A DNA stretch of 64,000 nucleotides from an uncultured Pseudovibrio sp. (GTDB lineage Bacteria; Pseudomonadota; Alphaproteobacteria; Rhizobiales; Stappiaceae): NCBI GenBank assembly GCA_947496145.1, contig CANMBS010000001.1, positions 248,001-312,000 on the forward strand, written 5' to 3'. This document shows positions 57,277-64,000 of this stretch, piece after piece. The stretch's first letter is position 1. Every line of letters starts with the position of its first letter. The notes beneath the pieces were generated by a model, which saw only the letters and a list, made by a program, of their open reading frames with translations, made no database searches and was not told the origin of the DNA. A program made the position numbers and the translations under genes.

Positions 57277-57481
57277 CCGAAAACCACCTCAAAGTCTGTT
57301 TGTTTGGATCTGACTATTTTAATGAGTAAGATTGTCACTTGCAGACTGTTGTTCGCTCTATCAACTTAAAAGTGGAAGCATGCGAAGCAGGCTGCTTTAA
57401 GCTGCTCAGAAAGCTTGTCAGTATGAAAGTTCGTTACTCTCCCGCATCCTTATCCAAAATCCGTTTCCGGCTTTCTGCAAA

Positions 57482-57513
57482 ACAAAAAAGACCGACCCAT
57501 TTCTGAGCCGGCC
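57482..57513 (-). terminator. Rho-independent terminator after pnp
   Basis: On the minus strand GGCCGGCTC and GGGTCGGTC form a 9-bp stem with G-T pairs, followed by TTTTTTGTT, about 30 bp beyond the pnp stop. Confidence 0.82.
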
Positions 57514-57541
57514 TTCTTAATTCAAGCTGAGAAGCTAGGGA

Positions 57542-59692
57542 TTAGTCCCGTGCTTTCTCTTCTTTCTTTTCGTCTTTTTTCTCTTCACGAGGGATTTCCT
57601 GACCGGTTTCCTGGTCAACAACCTTCATGGAGAGACGCACTTTACCGCGCTCGTCGAAGCCCATCAGCTTAACGAAGACTTTGTCGCCTTCTTTGATCAC
57701 GTCGGTCACTTTCGCGACTTTGCGTGGAGCCAGCTGGGAGATATGGACCAGACCGTCGCGTGCGCCGAAGAAGTTTACGAATGCGCCGAAGTCTACAGTC
57801 TTAACAACAGTGCCTTCGTAGATTACGCCAACTTCTGGCTCAGCCGCGATGGAGTTGATCCAGTTGAGAGCAGCTTTAATTGCTTTACCATCGGAGGAAG
57901 CCACCTTAACGGTACCATCGTCTTCGATGTTCACTTTCGCGCCGGTCTTCTCAACGATCTCACGGATCACCTTACCACCAGAGCCGATCACTTCACGGAT
58001 CTTGTCTACCGGGATCTTGATGACTTCGATGCGAGGAGCGTGTTCGCCGAGCTCGGAGCGAGCTTCCGTGATTGCTTTGGACATTTCGTCGAGGATGTGA
58101 ACGCGGCCACCTTTTGCCTGCTCCAGAGCAACCTTCATGATCTCTTCGGTGATACCGTCGATCTTGATGTCCATCTGTAGTGCAGTGATGCCGTTTGCGG
58201 AACCAGCAACTTTAAAGTCCATGTCGCCGAGGTGGTCTTCGTCACCGAGGATATCGGAGAGAACTGCGAAGCGCTCACCTTCCTTGATGAGACCCATTGC
58301 GATACCAGCTACAGGCGCTTTGAGAGGAACACCAGCGTCCATCAGGGACAGGGATGCACCACATACGGACGCCATGGAGGAAGAACCGTTGGACTCGGTG
58401 ATTTCAGATACCACACGCAGGGTGTATGGGAAATCGTGGTGTGCAGGCAGCATTGGGTTAACAGCGCGCCATGCCAGTTTACCGTGACCGATTTCACGAC
58501 GTCCCGGGGAACCCATGCGACCAGCTTCACCTACAGAGTATGGAGGGAAGTTGTAGTGCAGCATGAAGGTTGCTTTTTTGGTGCCTTCCAGCAGATCGAT
58601 GAATTGCTCGTCTTCACCAGTACCCAGTGTTGCAACAACCATTGCCTGAGTTTCACCGCGAGTGAACAGGGAAGAACCGTGTGCACGTGGCAGCATGCCA
58701 ACTTCAGAAACGATGGAACGAACTGTAGACAGGTCACGACCGTCGATGCGGGAACCCGTGTCCAGAATACGGCCACGAACGATTGCAGCTTCAGCTTTCT
58801 TGAACAGGTCAGAGATGACGTTCGCTTCAGGAGCGCCTTCTTCACCAGTTACCAGAGCTTCAACAACTTTCGCCTTTACAGCGTCAACTGCGTTCTTGCG
58901 CTCTACCTTCTGAGTGATGGAGTAAGCAGCGCCCAGCTCTTCAGAAGCCAGTTCCTGAACTTTTGCGAACAGCTCGGAATGATCTGGCAGGTTCAGTTCA
59001 CGTGGCTCTTTTGCAGCTTTTTCAGCAAGCTGAATGATCGCGTCAATCACTGGCTGGAATTCTTTGTGACCGAACATCACAGCGCCGAGCATGACTTCTT
59101 CGGAGAGTTCCTGAGCTTCGGACTCAACCATCAGAACAGCGTCGTTGGTGCCTGCAACAACCAGATCCAGATTGGTTTCTTCCATCTGGTCAACGGTTGG
59201 GTTCAGAACGTATTCACCGTTGATGTAACCAACACGTGCACCACCGATCGGGCCCATGAACGGAACACCGGAGATGGTGAGGGCAGCGGATGCGCCAACC
59301 ATTGCAACCATGTCCGGAGCGTTTTCCAGATCGTGGGACAGAACGGTCAGAACAACCTGAGTTTCGTTCTTGTAGCCATCTACGAACAGTGGACGGATCG
59401 GACGGTCAATCAGACGGGATGTCAGGGTCTCGTGTTCAGACGGACGGCCTTCGCGCTTGAAGAAGCCACCTGGAATGCGGCCAGCAGCGTATGCTTTTTC
59501 CTGATAGTTTACGGTCAGTGGGAAGAAGTCCTGACCTGGCTTTGCGTCTTTTGCAGACACAACAGTTGCAAGAACTTTGGTCTCGCCGTAGGTCGCGATA
59601 ACTGCACCGTCTGCCTGACGGGCGACCTTGCCGGTTTCAAGGATGAGCGGACGTCCGCCCCAATCTACTTCCACGCGATGTATATCAAACAT
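57542..59692 (-). CDS. pnp: Polynucleotide phosphorylase
   Basis: The 716-aa exoribonuclease has two RNase PH domains (first near 1-210; second with [20 protein letters not shown] and [20 protein letters not shown]). A KH domain ([19 protein letters not shown]) and an S1 domain ([18 protein letters not shown]) follow, then a Lys/Glu-rich tail. It degrades RNA 3' to 5' with phosphate in the degradosome. It is the last gene of the infB-rbfA-truB-rpsO-pnp cluster. Confidence 0.97.
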   Translation of the reverse strand: MFDIHRVEVDWGGRPLILETGKVARQADGAVIATYGETKVLATVVSAKDAKPGQDFFPLTVNYQEKAYAAGRIPGGFFKREGRPSEHETLTSRLIDRPIRPLFVDGYKNETQVVLTVLSHDLENAPDMVAMVGASAALTISGVPFMGPIGGARVGYINGEYVLNPTVDQMEETNLDLVVAGTNDAVLMVESEAQELSEEVMLGAVMFGHKEFQPVIDAIIQLAEKAAKEPRELNLPDHSELFAKVQELASEELGAAYSITQKVERKNAVDAVKAKVVEALVTGEEGAPEANVISDLFKKAEAAIVRGRILDTGSRIDGRDLSTVRSIVSEVGMLPRAHGSSLFTRGETQAMVVATLGTGEDEQFIDLLEGTKKATFMLHYNFPPYSVGEAGRMGSPGRREIGHGKLAWRAVNPMLPAHHDFPYTLRVVSEITESNGSSSMASVCGASLSLMDAGVPLKAPVAGIAMGLIKEGERFAVLSDILGDEDHLGDMDFKVAGSANGITALQMDIKIDGITEEIMKVALEQAKGGRVHILDEMSKAITEARSELGEHAPRIEVIKIPVDKIREVIGSGGKVIREIVEKTGAKVNIEDDGTVKVASSDGKAIKAALNWINSIAAEPEVGVIYEGTVVKTVDFGAFVNFFGARDGLVHISQLAPRKVAKVTDVIKEGDKVFVKLMGFDERGKVRLSMKVVDQETGQEIPREEKKDEKKEEKARD

Positions 59693-59853
59693 ATCTTTAT
59701 CCTAACGTTCGCCTCAGTGCCTGATGGTCGTCACCAAGCTTGAGGCTGTCATTTGCCGGCAATGCGCGCGAGCTCCTTGAACACAAGGGGGCGCGATGCC
59801 TTTTCAGGTCGAACGACTGCGGGCAAGACAGCAAGAAGCTCTTGCATTTTTGC

Positions 59854-59898
59854 GCGTATCTTTTTCCGAAAACCGGCCTCCACTTTTCGGAGATACGC
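59854..59898. repeat. RIME-type palindrome in the pnp leader
   Basis: GCGTATCT and AGATACGC ends, CCGAAAA and TTTTCGG inner arms and an ACCGGCCTCCA centre make a 45-base palindrome. It is the same length and pattern as the second palindrome of the element at 52249-52293, but without the first palindrome. Confidence 0.78.
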
Positions 59899-60021
59899 CA
59901 TAAGCTTCTGGCAATCCTGCCAGTGTTTCGCTCGCTTGTTTTATATCTGAGAGAGAATCTCTCCCTTCAGAATACACAGCCCTCTTTTTCCAGAAACACT
60001 GGGATATCAGAGGAGATAAGC

Positions 60022-60053
60022 AAAACGCGGCTAGCTTTCGCTGCCGCGCTTTT
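60022..60053 (-). terminator. Hairpin after rpsO
   Basis: On the minus strand AAAAGCGCGGC and GCCGCGTTTT flank a GC-mixed loop, 15 bp beyond the rpsO stop. It could terminate or be the processing hairpin between rpsO and pnp. Confidence 0.7.
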
Positions 60054-60066
60054 AAACTTTTTCGTC

Positions 60067-60336
60067 TTAGCGACGAATGCCCAGACGCTCAATCAGGGAC
60101 TGGTAACGTGCAACATCTTTGCCCTTAACGTAGTCAAGAAGCTTACGACGCTGGGAAACCATTTTCAGAAGACCACGACGGGAGTGGTTGTCTTTCTTGT
60201 GACCCTTGAAGTGCTCAGTCAGAACTGTGATACGGTGAGTCAGGATTGCAACCTGTACCTCTGGAGAACCGGTATCGCCTTCTTTGGTGGCGAATTCCTT
60301 GATCAGTTCTGCCTTTTTTTCTGGCGTAATCGACAT
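60067..60336 (-). CDS. rpsO: 30S ribosomal protein S15
   Basis: The 89-aa protein is a full-length S15: [60 protein letters not shown] and [20 protein letters not shown]. It binds 16S rRNA in the platform. The ATG at 60336 gives the usual length; an upstream in-frame extension is not supported. Confidence 0.97.
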   Translation of the reverse strand: MSITPEKKAELIKEFATKEGDTGSPEVQVAILTHRITVLTEHFKGHKKDNHSRRGLLKMVSQRRKLLDYVKGKDVARYQSLIERLGIRR

Positions 60337-60669
60337 CGATTTATCCTTATCTAATTGCAGCCGAAACTGCGTCTTCTTAAATGCCGTGAAAGGCATGCGC
60401 TCTTTTACAGAGCTATGCGCTGAACTCGGGCCGTGCCAAGATGTCGTCTAGCAGGGTCAGGCCAACACATTTAGGCCGGGCAAGCACAGGCTTCCCGGCG
60501 GCGGGACTATGACTGAAAAACTCTCAAAAAACCAGAGGAATCTTGAAATGAATGCAGTGTAATAGCCCCGTTCAGCATAATCTGCACAAACTTACAGACT
60601 TCTTATGCTTTAACTAATTGTTTCATATATATATTCTTGGAAAAATAGGAATCTTTCCAAGAATATCCA
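60337..60669. other. truB-rpsO intergenic region
   Basis: About 333 bases with no gene. A perfect 13-bp inverted repeat is present next to the truB stop: ATATTCTTGGAAA (60631-60643) with TTTCCAAGAATAT (60654-60666). The region nearer rpsO should contain a promoter for rpsO; I could not pick one reliably. Confidence 0.55.
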
Positions 60670-61653
60670 TCAGAGATTAAAGACACGCTTCGGGCTGAAT
60701 TTACCCTTTGAAACTTCTCCAAATGCAATCAACTTGCCGCCAGAGACAACGTAGACTTCCTCAGGCCCGATTGGGGCATCCGCACCACGCAGAAGGACCG
60801 GATTACCACGCTTCACTTTCGCGGCAGCGTCAGAGGTAATTCTCACTTCTGCAAATTGCTCAAGGGCAGTTTCTACGGGCTTGATGTAACTAATCAACTC
60901 TGCGTTTTCGAGAGGATTGAGAACAGGTGGCTCTTCGCCTTCTTCAACCTCAGTCTCCGCCAGTTTTGCTTCTTTAGCGGCTCGGAGTTCATCCAGAGTG
61001 ACCATTTGCTCTTCACCAAACGGTCCTACCAGCAAGCGTCGCAGGTCAGTAACGTAGCCGCATGTTCCAAGGCGCTCGCCGAGATCTCGGGCCAGTGAAC
61101 GGACATAGGTGCCTTTGCCGCATTCGGCTTCGAACACTGCGCGGTTTTCGTCGATACACTCAAGCAGATCCAGACGGTGGACTTCAATCACGCGGGCTTC
61201 AAGCTTTACCTCTTCGCCCTCGCGAGCGAGATCGTAGGCACGGTTGCCATCCACTTTGATTGCGGAGAAAATTGGCGGAACCTGTTCAATGCTGCCCCGG
61301 AATTCTGGCAGAATAGCGAGAATGTCCTCTTGTGTCGGGCGGACATCTGATGTCTCGACAGGCTCGCCCTCTGCATCGTCAGAGGTGGTTTGAGTGCCCC
61401 AGGTTACTTCAAAGCGGTAAACCTTACGTCCCTCCATGATGTAGGGAACGGTTTTGGTTGCTTCACCAAAGGCAATTGGCAGGCAGCCAGTCGCCAACGG
61501 GTCAAGCGTCCCTGCGTGGCCCACTTTTTCCGGGTGGAAAATTCTCTTGAGCTGCCCCAACGCATCGTTTGAAGTCAGATTCAGTGGTTTATCCAGAACA
61601 AGCCATCCGTTTACAGGGAAACGGGGTCTACGTCGCTGCTGTCTGCGCGCCAT
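60670..61653 (-). CDS. truB: tRNA pseudouridine(55) synthase
   Basis: The 327-aa enzyme makes psi55 in tRNA T-loops. The catalytic Asp is in KVGHAGTLDPLATGCLPIAF, WLVLDKPLNLTSNDALGQLK opens the fold, KGTYVRSLARDLGERLGTCG follows, and the C-terminal part is PUA-like (SDAAAKVKRGNPVLLRG). An acidic insert near 235-250 (ETEVEEGEEPP) lies before it. The start follows rbfA closely. Confidence 0.96.
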   Translation of the reverse strand: MARRQQRRRPRFPVNGWLVLDKPLNLTSNDALGQLKRIFHPEKVGHAGTLDPLATGCLPIAFGEATKTVPYIMEGRKVYRFEVTWGTQTTSDDAEGEPVETSDVRPTQEDILAILPEFRGSIEQVPPIFSAIKVDGNRAYDLAREGEEVKLEARVIEVHRLDLLECIDENRAVFEAECGKGTYVRSLARDLGERLGTCGYVTDLRRLLVGPFGEEQMVTLDELRAAKEAKLAETEVEEGEEPPVLNPLENAELISYIKPVETALEQFAEVRITSDAAAKVKRGNPVLLRGADAPIGPEEVYVVSGGKLIAFGEVSKGKFSPKRVFNL

Positions 61654-61695
61654 ATCTTTTCAGCTCTTAATCTTATCTAATTCAATGCCCCGCGA

Positions 61696-62136
61696 TTAAT
61701 CGCGGTCATCATCACCATGATCATCTTCATCATCAATGCCGCCATCAGCGAAGTCCTTGCGGATGCTAGGCTCATGCAGCAGGCGTGTGATGAGGTCATC
61801 GTCGTCAAAACGGGTGTCAGCAACGAAGCGAAGGTCACAGGTGTATTTCATGGTAACGCGGCGGGCGACCTGACCGCGCAGGTATTTCGCGTTGCGTTTC
61901 AGGGCTGCGAGAACAACCTCGATATCACGTCCGCCCATTGGCATCACAAGAACGTCTGCCCAACGAAGGTCGGGTGACATGCGTACTTCAGGGACTGTGA
62001 TGATGACGCCATCCAGATCCGGGTCGCTGACACGGCCACGTGTCAGGATGTCTGAGAGTTCTTTGCGAACCAGCTCACCTACACGCAACTGGCGCTGTGA
62101 CGGCTGACCTGCAAATTCATCGCGTGCTTTTGCCAT
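61696..62136 (-). CDS. rbfA: 30S ribosome-binding factor A
   Basis: The 146-aa KH-type maturation factor has SQRQLRVGELVRKELSDILT, VRMSPDLRWADVLVMPMGG, LRGQVARRVTMKYTCDLRFV and DTRFDDDDLITRLLHEP. It helps 16S rRNA 5'-end processing. The C-terminus is extremely Asp/His-rich (DDEDDHGDDDRD), longer than in E. coli. Confidence 0.95.
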   Translation of the reverse strand: MAKARDEFAGQPSQRQLRVGELVRKELSDILTRGRVSDPDLDGVIITVPEVRMSPDLRWADVLVMPMGGRDIEVVLAALKRNAKYLRGQVARRVTMKYTCDLRFVADTRFDDDDLITRLLHEPSIRKDFADGGIDDEDDHGDDDRD

Positions 62137-62214
62137 TGTTTTCTCTTTTTATTCAGAGTTGCACTGCTTTGCGCTGATCACCTTCAAGGCGCTTGCAGTC
62201 ACTCGCTCTTGTAA

Positions 62215-62255
62215 CAGCAGAGCGCCGACGGAGTTGACCCCGCCGGCGCTGCTGA
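62215..62255 (-). terminator. GC-rich hairpin after infB
   Basis: CAGCAGAGCGCCG (62215-62227) pairs with CGGCGCTGCTG near 62244-62255 with a small bulge, 30-70 bp beyond the infB stop on the minus strand. T-tract is short, so attenuation or RNA processing is as likely as full termination. Confidence 0.5.
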
Positions 62256-62283
62256 ATGCTTTTCGATTGAACTCAGCTCTTAT

Positions 62284-64000
62284 CTAAAGAGAGCGTGCAA
62301 TCTCTTCTACCTGGAAGCACTCGATGACGTCACCGACGCGCATATCCTTGTAGTTGGTGAAGTTCATGCCGCACTCAACGCCGGATTCAACTTCTTTGAC
62401 TTCGTCCTTGAAGCGTTTCAGTGTGCCCAACTCGCCTTCATGGATAACAACGTTATCACGCAGCAAGCGAACCTGTGCACCGCGCTGCACCACACCTTCG
62501 GTGACCAGACAACCTGCAACACGACCAACTTTGGTGATGTTGAAGATTTCTTTGATGTCTGCGTAACCGAGGAAGGTTTCGCGACGTTCCGGAGCAAGCA
62601 TGCCAGACATGGTAGACTTCACATCGTCGATCAGATCGTAGATCACGCTGTAGTAGCGGATTTCTACGCCTTCGCGACGTGCAGCTTCCTGAGCCTGTTT
62701 GTTTGCACGAACGTTGAACGCCATGATTGGTGCTTTGGAGGCAACTGCAAGGGTGATATCGCTCTCGGTGATACCGCCAACGGAAGCTGCCACAACACGT
62801 GCGCCGACTTCTTCGTTGCCCAGTTCTTCCAGAGCACCCTGGATTGCTTCGGCAGAACCCTGCACATCGGACTTGATGATGAGCGGGAATTCTTTTTTGC
62901 CTTCTTCCTGCAAGCCCTTCATCATCGCTTCCAGAGAACCACGAGAACCTGCAATGCGTGCAGCAAGCTTGTCGCGTTTCTGGCGCTGACGATATTCGGA
63001 AATCTCGCGTGCGCGGCCTTCGTTTTCTACGACAGCAACCATGTCACCCGCAGATGGAGTGGACTGGAAGCCAAGAACTTCAACCGGCTTGGAAGGACCA
63101 GCTTCCTTAACCTGCTTGCCGTTCTCATCAAGCATTGCACGAACACGGCCCCATTCAGAACCAGCAATAACGATGTCGCCAACTTTCAGCGTACCCTTCT
63201 GAACCAGAACGGTTGCAACAGGACCACGGCCTTTGTCGAGCTTCGCTTCGATTACGGTACCTTCCGCAGCGCGGTTCGGGTTCGCCTTGAGTTCGAGAAC
63301 TTCAGCCTGCAACAGGATCATTTCGATCAGCTTGTCGAGGTTGGTGCCTTCTTTTGCGGAGACTTCCACATCGATGACATCACCACCCATGGATTCAACA
63401 ACGAGGTCTTCGCGCAGAAGATCATTGCGAACGCGGGACGGATCAGCACCCGGCTTGTCCATTTTGTTGATCGCGATGATCAGCGGAACACCAGCAGCTT
63501 TTGCGTGAACAATCGCTTCCTTGGTCTGTGGCATCACACCATCGTCCGCAGCAACCACGAGGATTACAACGTCGGTGGATTTGGCACCACGTGCACGCAT
63601 CTGAGTAAATGCGGCGTGACCCGGTGTATCGATGAAGGTCACTTTCTGACCGTCCTGCTCAACCTGGTATGCACCGATGTGCTGTGTAATGCCGCCAGCT
63701 TCACCAGAAGCAACGTTTGCCTTACGCAGAGCATCAAGAAGTGATGTCTTACCGTGGTCAACGTGACCCATGATGGTCACAACCGGAGGACGGCTTTCCA
63801 GTGCTGCGTCATCATCTTCAACGGTGAAGAGACCCTCTTCAACATCCGCTTCAGATACGCGCTTAACTGTGTGGCCCATTTCCTCTGCGATCAGTTCAGC
63901 AGTATCAGCATCGATGATGTCGTTGATCTTCATCATCTGGCCCTGCTTCATGAGCAGTTTGATCACGTCAACAGCACGTTCAGACATACGCTGAGCGAGT
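62284..64000 (-). CDS. infB: Translation initiation factor IF-2, 3' part
   Basis: The frame is open to the window edge, so the N-terminus (including any Ala/Pro-rich domain) is outside. Visible are the end of the N-terminal region ([20 protein letters not shown]), then the GTPase domain: G1 [17 protein letters not shown], switch [23 protein letters not shown]4 [11 protein letters not shown], and the C-terminal domains with [20 protein letters not shown]. It directs fMet-tRNA to the 30S subunit. It heads the infB-rbfA-truB-rpsO-pnp order. Confidence 0.96.
   Translation of the reverse strand, partial: LAQRMSERAVDVIKLLMKQGQMMKINDIIDADTAELIAEEMGHTVKRVSEADVEEGLFTVEDDDAALESRPPVVTIMGHVDHGKTSLLDALRKANVASGEAGGITQHIGAYQVEQDGQKVTFIDTPGHAAFTQMRARGAKSTDVVILVVAADDGVMPQTKEAIVHAKAAGVPLIIAINKMDKPGADPSRVRNDLLREDLVVESMGGDVIDVEVSAKEGTNLDKLIEMILLQAEVLELKANPNRAAEGTVIEAKLDKGRGPVATVLVQKGTLKVGDIVIAGSEWGRVRAMLDENGKQVKEAGPSKPVEVLGFQSTPSAGDMVAVVENEGRAREISEYRQRQKRDKLAARIAGSRGSLEAMMKGLQEEGKKEFPLIIKSDVQGSAEAIQGALEELGNEEVGARVVAASVGGITESDITLAVASKAPIMAFNVRANKQAQEAARREGVEIRYYSVIYDLIDDVKSTMSGMLAPERRETFLGYADIKEIFNITKVGRVAGCLVTEGVVQRGAQVRLLRDNVVIHEGELGTLKRFKDEVKEVESGVECGMNFTNYKDMRVGDVIECFQVEEIARSL

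Larger units (their letters stand above)
59693..60066. other. rpsO-pnp intergenic region
   Basis: About 374 bases with no gene. It holds the rpsO terminator-like hairpin (60022-60053), a palindromic repeat (59854-59898) and the untranslated leader of pnp. In other bacteria pnp expression is controlled by RNase III and PNPase itself acting on this leader; whether the palindrome plays that part is unknown. Confidence 0.6.

Noticed and set aside
57441-57478. Possible fourth RIME-type palindrome (GCATCCTTATCCAAAATCCG...)
   Set aside because: Only one arm resembles the family and the other does not pair; too degraded to support.
58232-59743. Long open frame (503 codons) antisense to pnp
   Set aside because: It is the mirror of a highly biased coding strand. 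Its product is Cys/Phe/His-rich without motifs, while pnp on the other strand is complete and canonical.
62440-63744. Long open frame (434 codons) antisense to infB
   Set aside because: Same reason: composition is that of a shadow frame and infB is intact on the opposite strand.
1-64000. Search for tRNA, rRNA, CRISPR arrays, insertion sequences and prophage genes
   Set aside because: No cloverleaf-compatible segment with T-loop consensus, no regularly spaced direct repeats, and no transposase, integrase or phage structural gene was seen in either strand.

Overview
The window is an almost fully coding, moderate-GC chromosomal segment of an alphaproteobacterium. Rhizobial-type gene sets point to the Hyphomicrobiales, and the overall impression is of a marine Pseudovibrio/Stappiaceae-like organism. 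Supporting markers are a RegB/RegA (ActS/ActR) redox pair, a ~1600-aa NAD-glutamate dehydrogenase, DUF2628 inside the his operon, a five-gene yej operon with two binding proteins, a CycM-like anchored cytochrome c, a CenR-type regulator, and a RIME1-like palindromic intergenic element. The genus assignment is inference.

Layout. 1-9 kb: tail of an EI24-family membrane protein, two GNAT-like proteins, a dispersed intergenic repeat, a methyltransferase, a DUF1499 protein, YciB, RegA/RegB, SecB, and a secreted protein paired with a PCMT-like methyltransferase. 9-15 kb: a NIT-domain chemoreceptor, a secreted alpha/beta hydrolase, a pyroglutamyl-peptidase-like protein and an accessory membrane-anchored coiled-coil GIY-YIG protein. 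15-21 kb: pyrF, then hisB-DUF2628-hisH-hisA-hisF-hisE-coaA. 21-29.7 kb: a secreted CHAP-like Cys-rich protein, a SemiSWEET, a small coiled-coil protein, NAD-GDH, argC and leuD. 30-37 kb: divergent LysE/Lrp, CNBD protein plus CenR, an L,D-transpeptidase, then dapF-mtaB-ftsY. 37-48 kb: a Sel1-like secreted protein, a second LysE, small proteins and the yejA1A2BEF operon. 48-55 kb: cycM, pheA, a PfkB kinase, two tandem phosphoglycerate mutase paralogues separated by a RIME1-like element, dapB and a DMT permease. 55-57 kb: the second copy of the dispersed repeat beside a 518-aa protein with a PD-(D/E)XK-like nuclease motif. 57-64 kb: the canonical infB-rbfA-truB-rpsO-pnp cluster on the minus strand, with infB cut by the window edge.

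Most of the window is housekeeping. The accessory signals are: (i) the ~370-390 bp dispersed repeat, present at 1721-2086 and 55214-55602; (ii) the PD-(D/E)XK-like protein next to copy 2; (iii) the DUF4041-like/GIY-YIG protein at 13675; (iv) nested palindromes (3181-3323, 52194-52293, 59854-59898); (v) an FtsY A-domain segment that looks read in a shifted frame; (vi) a run of five His codons near the start of hisH. I saw no CRISPR array, rRNA, tRNA, insertion sequence or prophage.
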